Positions 40,394 through 49,836 of a stretch of DNA of 64,000 nucleotides are shown piece by piece. Position numbers and translations under genes: made by a program. The stretch's first letter is position 1; each line of letters opens with the position of its first letter. The DNA comes from Staphylococcus muscae. GTDB taxonomy: Bacteria; Bacillota; Bacilli; Staphylococcales; Staphylococcaceae. The notes under the pieces are model-generated. The model worked only from the letters and a program-made list of their open reading frames with translations. It did not search any database and was not told the origin of the DNA. The DNA is taken from contig NZ_CP027848.1 in the NCBI RefSeq assembly GCF_003019275.1, positions 620,001-684,000 on the forward strand. Direction: 5' to 3'.

Positions 40394-41212
40394 TTAGTCT
40401 GTAATTGAAATACCGATTAATTGTTCTAAAATGTATGGAATCCCATCTTCATCATGACTCTTTGTGACAACATTTGCTTTTTCTTTCACGAGATCTAATG
40501 CATTCCCCATAGCAACACCTGTTCCAACTGTTTCAATCATATCCAAGTCATTAGCACTGTCACCAAATGCGATCATATTGTCCACAGAAAGATCTAATTG
40601 CTCAGCCAATCTTTTGATCGCTGCCCCTTTAGATACGCCCTTACTCATAAATTCAAGGAAAAATGGCTTACTGATCGTCACGGTTAATTCATCTGTAAAT
40701 TGAGATGTTTGTGTCGCCAACATCTGAGCAATCTTCTCTTCATTATCAACCGCCATCGCTTTAGGTACATCCGTTTGTACATGTGCTTTAATATCATCCA
40801 CCTGAATCATCGACATGCCTGTCAATTGGGATTCAACGCCCATGTATTCATGTTCTCCTTCAACTACTATCTGACCGTTATAATATGTTAAAACGAGCAT
40901 ATTATTCTCTCTACAAAAGTCAACAATACGATCAAAGTTTGCTTTTGAAACAGTTTGTTTTGCAATGACAGTTTGATTGGCAAAGTCCATCGTTTGCCCA
41001 CCATTGTAACTCATTATATAACTGCCATACTCATCTAACTTTAATTCTTTAGCAACATTTAACATTCCTTCAGTAGGGCGTCCTGAAGCAAGTGTTAATT
41101 TATATCCTTGCTGTTGTACTTTCAATAAATATTCTTTCGTTAATGGGGAAACGTCATTATTTGATGTCAATAACGTATCATCCATATCAAAAATAATTAA
41201 ATCTGTCTTCAT
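40394..41212 (-). CDS. Cof-type HAD-IIB hydrolase
   Basis: Sugar-phosphate or nucleotide phosphatase of the HAD-IIB (Cof/YidA) type, 272 residues. Motif I DMDDTLLTS (nucleophile Asp), motif II LASGRPTEG, motif III Lys in KGVSKGAAIKRLAE, motif IV FGDSANDLDMI are all present, with the C2 cap between. The substrate cannot be specified. I prefer the ATG at 41212 after AAAGGAG to the in-frame ATG 21 nt earlier. It lies downstream of thrB in the same direction, but a hairpin separates them. Confidence 0.92.
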   Translation of the reverse strand: MKTDLIIFDMDDTLLTSNNDVSPLTKEYLLKVQQQGYKLTLASGRPTEGMLNVAKELKLDEYGSYIMSYNGGQTMDFANQTVIAKQTVSKANFDRIVDFCRENNMLVLTYYNGQIVVEGEHEYMGVESQLTGMSMIQVDDIKAHVQTDVPKAMAVDNEEKIAQMLATQTSQFTDELTVTISKPFFLEFMSKGVSKGAAIKRLAEQLDLSVDNMIAFGDSANDLDMIETVGTGVAMGNALDLVKEKANVVTKSHDEDGIPYILEQLIGISITD

Positions 41213-41325
41213 ATTTATCCTACTCCTTTTCATTTATATCTTACAATAGGATGCCTAATTATGATACTTATATGGGAATAAAGTTACAAACATATAAGAA
41301 ATCAGCCATTTGATTAATATACATA

Positions 41326-41358
41326 GAAAAGCAGGACAACTTAATCGCCATCCCGCTC
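41326..41358 (-). terminator. Terminator of hom-thrC-thrB
   Basis: AGCGGGA / TCCTGCT stem (one G-U) followed on the minus strand by TTTTCT, 27 bp after thrB. Confidence 0.72.
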
Positions 41359-41384
41359 TGATCAATGATTCTATTCGATTACAA

Positions 41385-42305
41385 TTAATTTTTATACATT
41401 GCCTGACTAATAACACCTTCCGTATTCGCCGTCACAAGTTCTGAATGGCAATTTTTAAAAGATTGTCGTAATGCACGAACAAGTGGTCCACTCTTTTCCT
41501 TTTTCACCATTGTCATAATCGTTGAACCTGCTCCGGACATAACCGTAGCATATGCTTCAAATTCATGTGACATTTCTTTAACTGCTTTAAATTCTTGAAT
41601 GAGATGCTGGCGGTAAGGTTCATGCAGTCCATCTTGTTCCATCATCTTCCCTGCCAAGTCATAATTATGCTGAATCAATGCGCTAATCATCGTATTGCTG
41701 ATTGCACTGAACTTCACAGCGTCTTTATGACTGACTTGTTCAGGTAATACTGCACGAGATTTTTCTGTTTCTAATTCATATTCTGGAATCGTCAAAATAA
41801 AGTCAACATCTGGAATATCAATGTGTGCGACGTCAGTTACATGCGTTTCAGCGTTGTGATAACCAACTACTAAGCCACCATATATTGTCGGTGCTACATT
41901 GTCCGGATGTCCTTCGATTTCAGTCGCCAATTGTAACAACTCATACTTTGACAGTTCAATATCACCAAAATAGTTTGCAATATATAATGCTGCAACGAGT
42001 GCCGATGCTGATGACCCTAAGCCTCTCGCAAGCGGAATGTCACTGTACAGTCGAATCTCCAATGTAGGTAGCTTTACATGAAACTTTTCTGCTACTTGCT
42101 GTGCAGTCTTATAAATATAGTTTGTTTCATCTTCCGGTAGTCCATATAAATTCGGACCTTCATGATGAAACTTCCATTGCTGTGCACGTATCGGTTGTGC
42201 ATCCACATATAAAAATTTATTAAGTGCCATACCAATGGAATCGAAGCCACATCCGAGATTTGCTGTTGATGCAGGTACTTTTAAGCTCAACTTGTTTTTC
42301 ATCAT
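41385..42305 (-). CDS. thrB: Homoserine kinase
   Basis: Phosphorylates homoserine in threonine synthesis. GHMP kinase, 306 residues: [19 protein letters not shown] (motif 1), [19 protein letters not shown] (ATP loop, motif 2) and [12 protein letters not shown] (motif 3). The start ATG overlaps the thrC stop (ATGA), so it is translationally coupled; an ATGATG double start makes the second Met possible too. Third gene of hom-thrC-thrB. Confidence 0.96.
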   Translation of the reverse strand: MMKNKLSLKVPASTANLGCGFDSIGMALNKFLYVDAQPIRAQQWKFHHEGPNLYGLPEDETNYIYKTAQQVAEKFHVKLPTLEIRLYSDIPLARGLGSSASALVAALYIANYFGDIELSKYELLQLATEIEGHPDNVAPTIYGGLVVGYHNAETHVTDVAHIDIPDVDFILTIPEYELETEKSRAVLPEQVSHKDAVKFSAISNTMISALIQHNYDLAGKMMEQDGLHEPYRQHLIQEFKAVKEMSHEFEAYATVMSGAGSTIMTMVKKEKSGPLVRALRQSFKNCHSELVTANTEGVISQAMYKN

Positions 42306-43366
42306 TTTAATGCATCCTTGATATATTGTATGATTTCTGCTTTGTTGTTCGGTAACGCTTGAATTGGGTTTTCAAGTAAGCCAATAGCCGTGTCTGGATC
42401 TTTCAAACCATTACCAGTGAGTACAGCCACTACTTTTTGCCCTTTTTCAAGTTTTCCTTGACGATGTAGTTTAATAAGTCCAGCAATAGATGCATTGCTT
42501 GCAGGTTCGCTGAAAATACCTTCTTTTGATGTCATCAACTGATACGCTTCCAAAATCTCTTCATCAGTTACAGCATCAATTAAGCCATCAGATGTTTGAA
42601 TCGCTTCAACTGCTTTATCCCAACTTGCCGGGTTACCAATTCGAATCGCTGTCGCAATTGTTTCAGGGTGCTTTACAACTTTATTTTGCACAATTGGAGA
42701 AGCTCCTTCAGCTTGGAATCCAAACATCTTCGGTAAACCAGTTTGTTTCGCTTCATGATATTCTTTGAAGCCCTTCCAATAAGCTGTGATGTTACCTGCA
42801 TTACCAACTGGAATTGCTAATACGTCAGGTGCAACACCGTCAAACTGTTCAACAATTTCAAATGCTGCCGTCTTTTGCCCTTCAATACGATATGGATTAA
42901 CTGAATTCACCAACTCAATTTCTCCATCTTGCGCAATTTCTTTCACGATTTCAAGCGCTTCATCAAAGTTCCCTTCAATAGAAACAATTTGCGCACCATA
43001 CATTACTGCCTGTGATAGTTTTCCTAACGCAATCTTACCTTCTGGAATAACAACAATTGCCTTCATACCTGCTCTTGCCGCATAAGCCGCTGCTGACGCC
43101 GAAGTATTACCCGTAGAAGCACAGATAACCATTTTACGCCCTTGTTCTTTCGCTTTCGTAACTGCCATCACCATACCACGATCTTTAAATGAACCAGTTG
43201 GGTTTGCACCTTCATATTTGACATATAGTTCAATACCTAGTAATTCGGACATCTTATCACAATAAATAAGTGGTGTATGCCCTTCATTCAACGTTACGTT
43301 AGGCGTATTCTCATTGACAGGTAAATACGCTTCATATTCTTTTACAAGACCTTGCCATAACTTCAT
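42302..43366 (-). CDS. thrC: Threonine synthase
   Basis: PLP enzyme making threonine from O-phosphohomoserine. 354 residues: [19 protein letters not shown] holds the PLP lysine (near residue 60), [19 protein letters not shown] and [17 protein letters not shown] bind PLP phosphate, and [13 protein letters not shown] is C-terminal. The GAAGGAG ribosome binding site lies inside the end of hom, whose stop is 6 bp upstream. Confidence 0.97.
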   Translation of the reverse strand: MKLWQGLVKEYEAYLPVNENTPNVTLNEGHTPLIYCDKMSELLGIELYVKYEGANPTGSFKDRGMVMAVTKAKEQGRKMVICASTGNTSASAAAYAARAGMKAIVVIPEGKIALGKLSQAVMYGAQIVSIEGNFDEALEIVKEIAQDGEIELVNSVNPYRIEGQKTAAFEIVEQFDGVAPDVLAIPVGNAGNITAYWKGFKEYHEAKQTGLPKMFGFQAEGASPIVQNKVVKHPETIATAIRIGNPASWDKAVEAIQTSDGLIDAVTDEEILEAYQLMTSKEGIFSEPASNASIAGLIKLHRQGKLEKGQKVVAVLTGNGLKDPDTAIGLLENPIQALPNNKAEIIQYIKDALK

Positions 43367-43372
43367 ATTTCA

Positions 43373-44656
43373 TCAAACTCCTTCAACCGAATAAGATTTT
43401 TCAACTTTGTATCCTTCTAATGCATCAATCGCTGACGTTGGTAACTCATCCACACCGATGACAACAACTGCATATTGATGTTCATTGAGCCGTTGTAATT
43501 GCAATGTTTTGTGGAATGGTAAATGTCCTTTAATGTCTGCTTCAATTTGCTTTTCTGATACTTCTGGACAGTTGACAACGAAATAGTAGCTTTCTTTTTC
43601 TTTAATCGTTTGCGGTTCATTCGAATCCATCATTTGCTTCGTCTTTTCAGTCGTTAATTCAAAATGTGGTGGTAAGGTATGCAAGTTTGATTCAAACTGC
43701 AATGATACGTTAAGTAAATCACTGACTACGGCAGAACCAGTTGCCAAACTTCCTGCACCTTTTCCATAGAACATCGTTTCACCTACTGCATCACCAATGA
43801 CGTATATCGCATTGTATTCATTTTCAACGGCAGCTAACTGATGGCTATTGGCAATTAAAGTAGGTTTTACAGAGGCTTGTACAACACCGTGCTCATACGT
43901 TCCTTTACCGATTAATTTGATCTTATAACCAAATGCTGTTGCTGCTTGAATATCATTCGTCGTCACCTGACTAATACCTTCAGTTTTGACATCTGCTAAC
44001 TTGATAACTTGGTTGAACGATAAATATGATGTAATAACTACTTTGCGCGCCGCATCGATGCCTTCAACATCATCTGTTGGGTCTGCTTCTGCAAATCCCA
44101 ATGCTTGCGCTTCTTGTAATGCATCTTCATAGGCAGCACCCTCTTCAGTCATCTTCGTCAAAATAAAATTCGAAGTTCCGTTAAAAATCCCCATAAATTT
44201 ACTGATGTTATTGGCATTTAAGCCATTATTAATCGCATTGACAATTGGAATACCACCTGCAACACTGGCTTCATATTTCAATGCAACACCATTCTCCTGT
44301 GCTAAATCCTCTAACACACGCAAGTGGACAGCCAATAAATCCTTATTTGCTGTAATTACATGCTTTTTCTGTGACAATGCTGCTTTCAACCAATCTACGG
44401 TCGGCTCAATACCACCCATCACTTCAATCACAATATCAACATCATCATCATTTAAAATGTCATTTACATCTTCAGTCAAGTGATATTGTGAAATATTAAG
44501 CGGACGTTTTTTTGATTTATCACGAACAAGAATATGTTTGATCTGAATGTCTTTCTGAATGGTTTCTTTAATCTGTTGGTGATTCTCTTCTATAATTTTT
44601 ACCACACCAGACCCCACAGTACCAAGTCCTAATAATGCAACATTGAGCTGTTTCAT
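43373..44656 (-). CDS. hom: Homoserine dehydrogenase
   Basis: Reduces aspartate semialdehyde to homoserine, the entry to threonine and methionine. 427 residues: NAD(P)-binding LGLGTVGSGVVKIIEEN at the start, catalytic domain with YEASVAGGIPIVNAINNGL, GTSNFILTKM and EADPTDDVEGIDAARK, and a C-terminal ACT domain (YYFVVNCPEVSEKQIEADIKG) for allosteric control. First gene of hom-thrC-thrB, divergent from the aspartokinase gene. CGGAGGG precedes the ATG. A weak CodY-like site is in the divergent region. Confidence 0.97.
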   Translation of the reverse strand: MKQLNVALLGLGTVGSGVVKIIEENHQQIKETIQKDIQIKHILVRDKSKKRPLNISQYHLTEDVNDILNDDDVDIVIEVMGGIEPTVDWLKAALSQKKHVITANKDLLAVHLRVLEDLAQENGVALKYEASVAGGIPIVNAINNGLNANNISKFMGIFNGTSNFILTKMTEEGAAYEDALQEAQALGFAEADPTDDVEGIDAARKVVITSYLSFNQVIKLADVKTEGISQVTTNDIQAATAFGYKIKLIGKGTYEHGVVQASVKPTLIANSHQLAAVENEYNAIYVIGDAVGETMFYGKGAGSLATGSAVVSDLLNVSLQFESNLHTLPPHFELTTEKTKQMMDSNEPQTIKEKESYYFVVNCPEVSEKQIEADIKGHLPFHKTLQLQRLNEHQYAVVVIGVDELPTSAIDALEGYKVEKSYSVEGV

Positions 44657-44749
44657 GTAATATCCCTCCGATAGTTTCGACTAAATTCTTTACTACATAT
44701 TGAAATATCAATAAATATAGTTTAGTATATGTTCATTCCTAAAGTTTGT

Positions 44750-44764
44750 AAAGTTCTAAAAATT
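44750..44764. promoter_or_regulatory. Weak CodY-like site between hom and aspartokinase
   Basis: AAAGTTCTAAAAATT matches 12 of 15 CodY consensus positions. The region is AT-rich, so a chance match is possible. Confidence 0.3.
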
Positions 44765-44844
44765 TAAAAAGATATCTCTATAATACCATTTCTCAGTATA
44801 AAACTGAATAGGTAATCCCATTAATAGAAAGGTTGTAATAAGTT

Positions 44845-46194
44845 ATGAAAGTATCTAAATTTGGTGGAAGTTCAGTCGCTTCAGCTGAACAAATTAAAAA
44901 AGTATTAAATATTGTCAATAGTGATGATGACAGACGTATTATTATCGTGTCTGCACCGGGTAAACGTCACGATAAAGACATTAAAGCAACCGATCTATTA
45001 ATTAGGCTCTATGAAAAAGTGATCAATGGGTTAGACTATCAATCAAAGAAACAAGAAATTCTAGATCGGTTTGATGATATTATTCGAGAACTCAATCTTC
45101 AAACAGACTTATTACAAAAAATAGATGAGACACTCGAACAACATATCAGCGAACTAGCCGACCAGCCAGCACGTTTACTTGATGCCTTAAAATCATCTGG
45201 TGAAAACTTCAATGCTCAAATCATTGCGGCCTATAACGATTCTCAAGGTGTTCCGACTATATATATGTCTCCTAAAGACGCAGGAATCATCGTAACCGAC
45301 GAACCAGAAAATGCTCAAATATTAGAATCGAGTTATGATAAAATCGAACAAATTCGTCATACGAAAGAGAAAATTATTATTCCCGGATTCTTCGGTTATT
45401 CTGAAACAAACCATATCGTGACATTTCCACGTGGTGGCTCAGATATTACTGGTGCTATCGTTGCGCGTGGTGTCCATGCGGACCTCTACGAAAACTTTAC
45501 TGACGTCTCTGGGATTTTCCGAGCTAATCCTACAATTATTAAGTCACCTGAAATCATTAACGAAATTACTTACCGTGAAATGCGAGAACTTTCTTATGCA
45601 GGCTTTGGTGTCTTCCACGATGAAGCATTGCAACCTTTATATCGTTATCGCATCCCGGTTGTTATCAAAAATACAAATAGACCGGATGATCCGGGTACTT
45701 TTATTGTTCATGATAGAGAAATCAATCGCCATAGAGTTGTGACTGGCATCAGTTGTGACAAGGGATTTACAAGTATAAATATTAAGAAATATTTGATGAA
45801 CAGACAGGTTGGTTTCTCATTAAAAATTTTAAATATTCTTGCAGAAAACAACATCTCATATGATCACATGCCGTCTGGTATCGATAATATCAGTATTATC
45901 ATGCGTACATCTCAGCTTGCTGGTAAAGAAGAAAAAGTATTAAATGAAATTCGTACGCAATGTGAAATCGATGAGTTGAATGTTGAACACGACTTAGCTA
46001 TTTTAATGGTAGTTGGAGAAGGTATGAGCGCCGTTGTGGGAACAGCTAATAAAATTACTACGGCATTAGCAGCAGCCAATATTAACTTAAAAATGATTAA
46101 CCAAGGTTCATCAGAAATTTCAATGATGTTTGGTATTTCAAACAAAGATGCTGAAGCGGCAGTTAAAGCATGTTACTTAAATTGTTATATATAA
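44845..46194 (+). CDS. Aspartate kinase
   Basis: First step of the aspartate pathway (lysine, threonine, methionine). 449 residues, monofunctional: KFGGSSVASAEQIKK at the start (ATP/aspartate site), FPRGGSDITGAIVARG and LYENFTDVSGIF in the catalytic domain, and two ACT repeats at the C-terminus (SLKILNILAENNISYDHM, MVVGEGMSAVVGTANKITTALAAANINLKMINQGSSEISMMFGI). Which end product inhibits it is unclear. Placed head-to-head with hom-thrC-thrB, so threonine/methionine supply is the likely job; lysine-pathway aspartokinase normally sits in the dap operon. Confidence 0.94.
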   Translation: MKVSKFGGSSVASAEQIKKVLNIVNSDDDRRIIIVSAPGKRHDKDIKATDLLIRLYEKVINGLDYQSKKQEILDRFDDIIRELNLQTDLLQKIDETLEQHISELADQPARLLDALKSSGENFNAQIIAAYNDSQGVPTIYMSPKDAGIIVTDEPENAQILESSYDKIEQIRHTKEKIIIPGFFGYSETNHIVTFPRGGSDITGAIVARGVHADLYENFTDVSGIFRANPTIIKSPEIINEITYREMRELSYAGFGVFHDEALQPLYRYRIPVVIKNTNRPDDPGTFIVHDREINRHRVVTGISCDKGFTSINIKKYLMNRQVGFSLKILNILAENNISYDHMPSGIDNISIIMRTSQLAGKEEKVLNEIRTQCEIDELNVEHDLAILMVVGEGMSAVVGTANKITTALAAANINLKMINQGSSEISMMFGISNKDAEAAVKACYLNCYI

Positions 46195-46688
46195 CAGATT
46201 GAGTCATCATAAATTTACTCTTTGGAAATCTTATAGATGGTATATCAAAGTGGAATCAATTCTTTTGTTCTACCTTAAAAATATGGGACTACGAAAGTTT
46301 TTTCGTAGTCCCATATTTTATTTGTTCAGATTTAGTATGTATATATCGTATGACTAGATGAAATAATCAGTTTTTCAAAGTATCCATTTCAAAATCTCTT
46401 AAATTCCAACAAAAATATTATACTCATATACCTTCATCATTTATGTTAAGAAAAATGATTTTTGCTACTAATTTTTATTTTTATATTTAAACTTTCTCTA
46501 TTATTATTAAATAATTGAAATTGATTTGTTTTTGGGTAAAATTCCATATGTAAAGTGTAAAGTATCTCTTATGCTATTAATCATTTATCACTTACATTTG
46601 TCAATATTTAAAATTTTTCTTTTAAAAGTATAAAAATTTTAATATAATAAGTTGTGCAGTTCACAGGGTTACGATAAGGAGTGGAAGA
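46195..46688. other. AT-rich intergenic region aspartokinase-SarA-like gene (494 bp)
   Basis: Begins with the aspartokinase terminator and then is very AT-rich. Within it are a possible -10 TATAAT (46643-46648) before the SarA-like gene and a loose inverted repeat ATGTAA / TTACAT (46548-46597). No open frame I can support. Such long AT-rich leaders are common before SarA-family genes, which bind AT-rich DNA. Confidence 0.5.
46277..46322 (+). terminator. Terminator of the aspartokinase gene
   Basis: Long perfect stem AAAATATGGGACTACGAAA / TTTCGTAGTCCCATATTTT with a very short T loop, followed by ATTT. Confidence 0.85.
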
Positions 46689-47057
46689 ATGAAAAACGGT
46701 TACAAAATGGATTCAGAACAAATTTTTTTCTATGAATCCTATCGAAAAAAAATTATCAGCGAAATAAAAAAGCAATTCGGCCTAAAACTTAATGATATTT
46801 TGTTTCTCTATCACCTTAAATCAGCAAACAGCAAACGCATTTCACTTCATAAAGTGAAACAATCCATTGATTTTAGTCTTATGGAAGTACATAAATCATT
46901 AACTGCACTATCTGAAATGGAGATTATTGGAAAAGAACGTTCAACAGAAGATGAACGTAAAGTTTTTATCACCTTTACAGATGAGCAGTATCAAAGAATG
47001 AATGAGATACTTAAAGACTTCGATCAAATTCAAAAATCTATTTTGACAGAATCTTAA
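46689..47057 (+). CDS. SarA-family winged-helix transcriptional regulator
   Basis: 122 residues, small winged-helix protein of the SarA/MarR type. IKKQFGLKLNDILFLYHL and the recognition region SFLMEVHKSLTALSEMEII-like (FSLMEVHKSLTALSEM) lead into the wing EIIGKERSTEDERKVFITFTDEQ, whose DER motif (Asp-Glu-Arg) is the hallmark of SarA proteins. Single-domain, about SarA/Rot size. It is not close enough to any one S. aureus paralogue for me to name it. AAGGAG stands 7 nt before the ATG. Target genes are unknown; SarA proteins usually control virulence factors. Confidence 0.8.
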   Translation: MKNGYKMDSEQIFFYESYRKKIISEIKKQFGLKLNDILFLYHLKSANSKRISLHKVKQSIDFSLMEVHKSLTALSEMEIIGKERSTEDERKVFITFTDEQYQRMNEILKDFDQIQKSILTES

Positions 47058-47080
47058 TTAATAAAATACGTTATAAAAAT

Positions 47081-47128
47081 AAAAGTCTTAGAACAGCATC
47101 AAAAATATGCTATTCTAAGACTTTTTTA
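47081..47128. terminator. Bidirectional terminator between SarA-like gene and nuclease gene
   Basis: AAAGTCTTAGAA / TTCTAAGACTTT stem with TTTTTT on the plus strand, between convergent genes; it touches the end of the nuclease gene. Confidence 0.87.
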
Positions 47129-47635
47129 ACGTTCCCAAATATTAAGTTGTTTCTTTTGCGCTTCTTTTTGTGCCTGCTCAATCACAATACGATACTTATC
47201 GTTAGGCGCATAAAATTTTGCTCTTGCAAGTCCTTCTTTTGCGAGCATAGCATTAAACATATCGTCTCCAAGCCAAACATATGCAAGTGTTCGACCGTAA
47301 CGATCTGTTTTTTCTCGATCGTATTCCAATCTTACTTGTTGATTTGTAAGATGTCGCTTCGTGAAGTCAGATGCTGCTTTTCCATATGGTTGAACAGGTG
47401 TATTCGGTTTGACTGTTTCTGGCGTATCAACCCCAATCAGTCGAACACGTTCATCCTCGTGTCCTGGTTTACTAACAATAATCGTATCGCCATCTATGAC
47501 ACGTTTTACAGTATACGTCTCTTCTTCTGAACTCGAGTTTATCTCTGAAAAAGGTCCTGACTGATTGATATATTGAAAGCCCAGTACACCAATTGCGATA
47601 ATTGCTACAATAATGATTGATAATTTTTTGTCCAT
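47126..47635 (-). CDS. nuc: Membrane-anchored thermonuclease (SNase family)
   Basis: Staphylococcal nuclease-like Ca-dependent nuclease of about 169 residues. MDKKLSIIIVAIIAIGVLGFQYI is a signal-anchor with no obvious cleavage site. The SNase domain follows: VKRVIDGDTIIV, VRLIGVDTPET (with the catalytic Arg and Glu of the RxxGxDxPE motif) and YDREKTDRYGRTLAYVWLGDDMFN (second catalytic Arg). Most like the surface-retained Nuc2 rather than the secreted Nuc. I use the ATG at 47635 after AAGGTG; the upstream open frame is not supported. In S. aureus nuc2 is also near the aspartokinase/threonine region (from memory). Confidence 0.93.
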   Translation of the reverse strand: MDKKLSIIIVAIIAIGVLGFQYINQSGPFSEINSSSEEETYTVKRVIDGDTIIVSKPGHEDERVRLIGVDTPETVKPNTPVQPYGKAASDFTKRHLTNQQVRLEYDREKTDRYGRTLAYVWLGDDMFNAMLAKEGLARAKFYAPNDKYRIVIEQAQKEAQKKQLNIWER

Positions 47636-47773
47636 GATGTCACCTTCATTTTTTATTCTAAATAAGCATATCACTTCTGTTTCAGGGGTCAAGCGTTATT
47701 TTTATTATAAGCATACTGAATGATTTACCTTTTTTAAAGAGATGTTATAATAAATATAATAGGAGTGAAATGT

Positions 47774-47974
47774 ATGAAAACACTTAAAGAAAATTATCTG
47801 TCATTAACCATTATTATTTTTGCAGTCATCATGAGTTTTGTGTTACAAAATTACTTTCAATTACCACTTATTGCCGGTGCGTTTATCGGTGTGTTACTCG
47901 GAATTGTATGTGGTTTTATTCTTCAAAAAATCAAAAGTAAAAGTAACAAAAATGACAAGTCCGAACCACATTAA
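47774..47974 (+). CDS. Small membrane protein, about 66 residues
   Basis: Not recognised. Two predicted membrane helices (YLSLTIIIFAVIMSFVLQNYF and LIAGAFIGVLLGIVCGFIL) and a basic tail KIKSKSNKNDKSEPH. AGGAG lies 8 nt before the ATG at 47774; a GTG nine bases earlier overlaps that site. It stands alone with a terminator following. Function unknown; it is real by ribosome binding site and terminator, not by homology. Confidence 0.6.
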   Translation: MKTLKENYLSLTIIIFAVIMSFVLQNYFQLPLIAGAFIGVLLGIVCGFILQKIKSKSNKNDKSEPH

Positions 47975-48004
47975 GACGATGGTTTGGACTTTTATAATAC
48001 AACG

Positions 48005-48046
48005 AAAAGCAGGACATTTCTCAATAATGAGACTGTCCTGCTTTTT
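48005..48046. terminator. Bidirectional terminator between the two small membrane-protein genes
   Basis: AAAAGCAGGACA / TGTCCTGCTTTTT stem with a 17-nt loop between convergent genes. Confidence 0.85.
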
Positions 48047-48091
48047 ATATTCATCGAAATGTAAATGATTTTTGATGTTCTACCTTAAAAA

Positions 48092-48334
48092 CTAAGATTT
48101 CTTAGCATTCCAGATTCGAACACCCATCGCAATTGTTGGGAATATCATAAGTACTAATACGATATAGTACAGTGTTACAATGATATTTTCTTTTGAAACT
48201 GGTACAACTAAGCCTAAAAGATTGATTAATACTAAAATACCAAGATTAATCATTAAACAAATAAGTAAATCTGTCACCGTAGAGATACCTTTATAATTAA
48301 AAGCATTCAACCAATATTCTTTATATGTGCGCAT
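48092..48334 (-). CDS. Short DUF805-like membrane protein
   Basis: 80 residues. The N-terminus MRTYKEYWLNAFNYKGISTVTDLL resembles the start of DUF805 proteins (YWLNAFNFKGR-like), then two helices and TIAMGVRIWNAKKS. It is shorter than usual DUF805 proteins (around 110-150 residues) and lacks the late conserved region, so it may be a truncated remnant or a reduced relative. GGAGG lies a few bases before the ATG. Function unknown. Confidence 0.55.
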   Translation of the reverse strand: MRTYKEYWLNAFNYKGISTVTDLLICLMINLGILVLINLLGLVVPVSKENIIVTLYYIVLVLMIFPTIAMGVRIWNAKKS

Positions 48335-48450
48335 ACTATCTCCTCCTTTGAAGACCTTTGATGATGTAGAGTTAGCATGTCATTCTTTATGACAAAATGC
48401 CTTTATGTCAATAAGTGATAACACGCTCTTAACATCATGTGAATTTTTAA

Positions 48451-48495
48451 AAAAAGCATTTCTCCGTTCCATTAAAAAACAGAGAAATGCTTTTT
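48451..48495 (-). terminator. Terminator of ackA
   Basis: AAAAAGCATTTCTC / GAGAAATGCTTTTT stem about 60 bp after the ackA stop, with T tracts in both directions. Confidence 0.83.
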
Positions 48496-48555
48496 ATTTA
48501 TAATATTATACAGGCTATATAATTATTTTTCAAATCGAACCTATATCGTTAAAAC

Positions 48556-49752
48556 TTATAATTCACCAAATGTGATTACATCTCGCGCGATCATTACTTC
48601 TTCGTCAGTTGGAATTACTAAAACTTTTACTGGAGAATGAGGATAGTTCAATTCAGCCTCTTTACCGCGTAATCCTTCGTTTTTACGTGGGTCCCAATAA
48701 ACACCCATGAATTCTAGACCTTCTAATACACGTGCACGTACAACGTCTGAGTTTTCACCCACACCAGCAGTGAAGATGATTACGTCTACACCGTGCATAC
48801 GTGATGCATAAGTACCCATGTATTTATGAATACGTGAAGCAAAGATTTCTAAAGCAAGTTTTGCACGTTCATCGCCTTCGTTTGCTGCTTGTTCAATGTC
48901 ACGCAAATCAGATGAAGTACCTGTGATACCTAATAAACCTGACTCTTTGTTGAATACATTGATCACTTCTTCAGCAGTTTTGCCAGTTTTTTCCATAATG
49001 AATGGAATCAACGCAGGGTCAAGGTTACCTGAACGTGTACCCATTGTAACACCTGCTAATGGTGTGAATCCCATTGATGTATCAATTGACTCACCGCCAT
49101 CGATAGCAGTAATAGATGCACCGTTACCAATATGACAAGAAATCATACGTAATTCTTCAATTGGTTTACCTAGCATTTCTGCAGCACGTTGTGAAACATA
49201 TTTGTGGCTTGTACCGTGGAAACCATATTTACGGATACCATAGTCTTTATAGTAGTCGTAAGGTAAGCTATAAAGATATGCTGATTCCGGCATTGTTTGG
49301 TGGAATGATGTATCGAATACTGCAACGTGTGGGATATTAGGTAAAAGTTTTCTGAATGCATTAATACCCATTAAGTTTGCAGGGTTGTGTAAAGGTGCTA
49401 AGTCAGCTAAAGCTTCGATTTGGCTTGCTACTTTATCAGTGACAAGTGCTGATTCTGGGAATGTTTCCCCACCATGTACAACACGGTGACCAGTACCGTC
49501 GATATCATTGATGTCATTAATAACACCATGTTTTTGGAAGCTGTCTAACATAATGTTTACTGCTTCTTCATGGTCTTTAATGTCTTTTACATCTTTGACT
49601 TTTTCTCCATTCACTTCAATTGTAAAAATTGAATCGTTAAGTCCAATACGCTCAATTAAACCTTTAGTAACTAATTTTTCTTCCGGCATTTCAATCAATT
49701 GGAACTTTAATGATGAACTACCAGCGTTAATCGCCAAAATTAACTTAGACAT
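48556..49752 (-). CDS. ackA: Acetate kinase
   Basis: Makes ATP and acetate from acetyl phosphate. 399 residues: [13 protein letters not shown] (N-terminal ASKHA motif), [93 protein letters not shown] use the ATG at 49752 after TTGGAGGACG; a start 36 nt upstream adds a tail with no counterpart in other acetate kinases. It is followed downstream of the methyltransferase gene in the same direction. Confidence 0.97.
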   Translation of the reverse strand: MSKLILAINAGSSSLKFQLIEMPEEKLVTKGLIERIGLNDSIFTIEVNGEKVKDVKDIKDHEEAVNIMLDSFQKHGVINDINDIDGTGHRVVHGGETFPESALVTDKVASQIEALADLAPLHNPANLMGINAFRKLLPNIPHVAVFDTSFHQTMPESAYLYSLPYDYYKDYGIRKYGFHGTSHKYVSQRAAEMLGKPIEELRMISCHIGNGASITAIDGGESIDTSMGFTPLAGVTMGTRSGNLDPALIPFIMEKTGKTAEEVINVFNKESGLLGITGTSSDLRDIEQAANEGDERAKLALEIFASRIHKYMGTYASRMHGVDVIIFTAGVGENSDVVRARVLEGLEFMGVYWDPRKNEGLRGKEAELNYPHSPVKVLVIPTDEEVMIARDVITFGEL

Positions 49753-49836
49753 AGGAACGTCCTCCAATATATTTAAATTTATCCACATCTATTTAACCAT
49801 TAATACAGTTGTAATTCAAGAGTATTACAGGTTATT

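Noticed and set aside
42786-43085. Open frame antisense to thrC
   Set aside because: Shadow frame inside conserved thrC; no independent start signals.
44657-44844. T-box or amino acid riboswitch before hom or the aspartokinase gene
   Set aside because: The divergent region is only 188 bp, with no T-box core or terminator hairpin in front of either gene.
49753-49836. CcpA cre site before ackA
   Set aside because: ackA is CcpA-controlled in relatives, but I see no cre-like sequence in the 84 bp upstream; a site may lie elsewhere.
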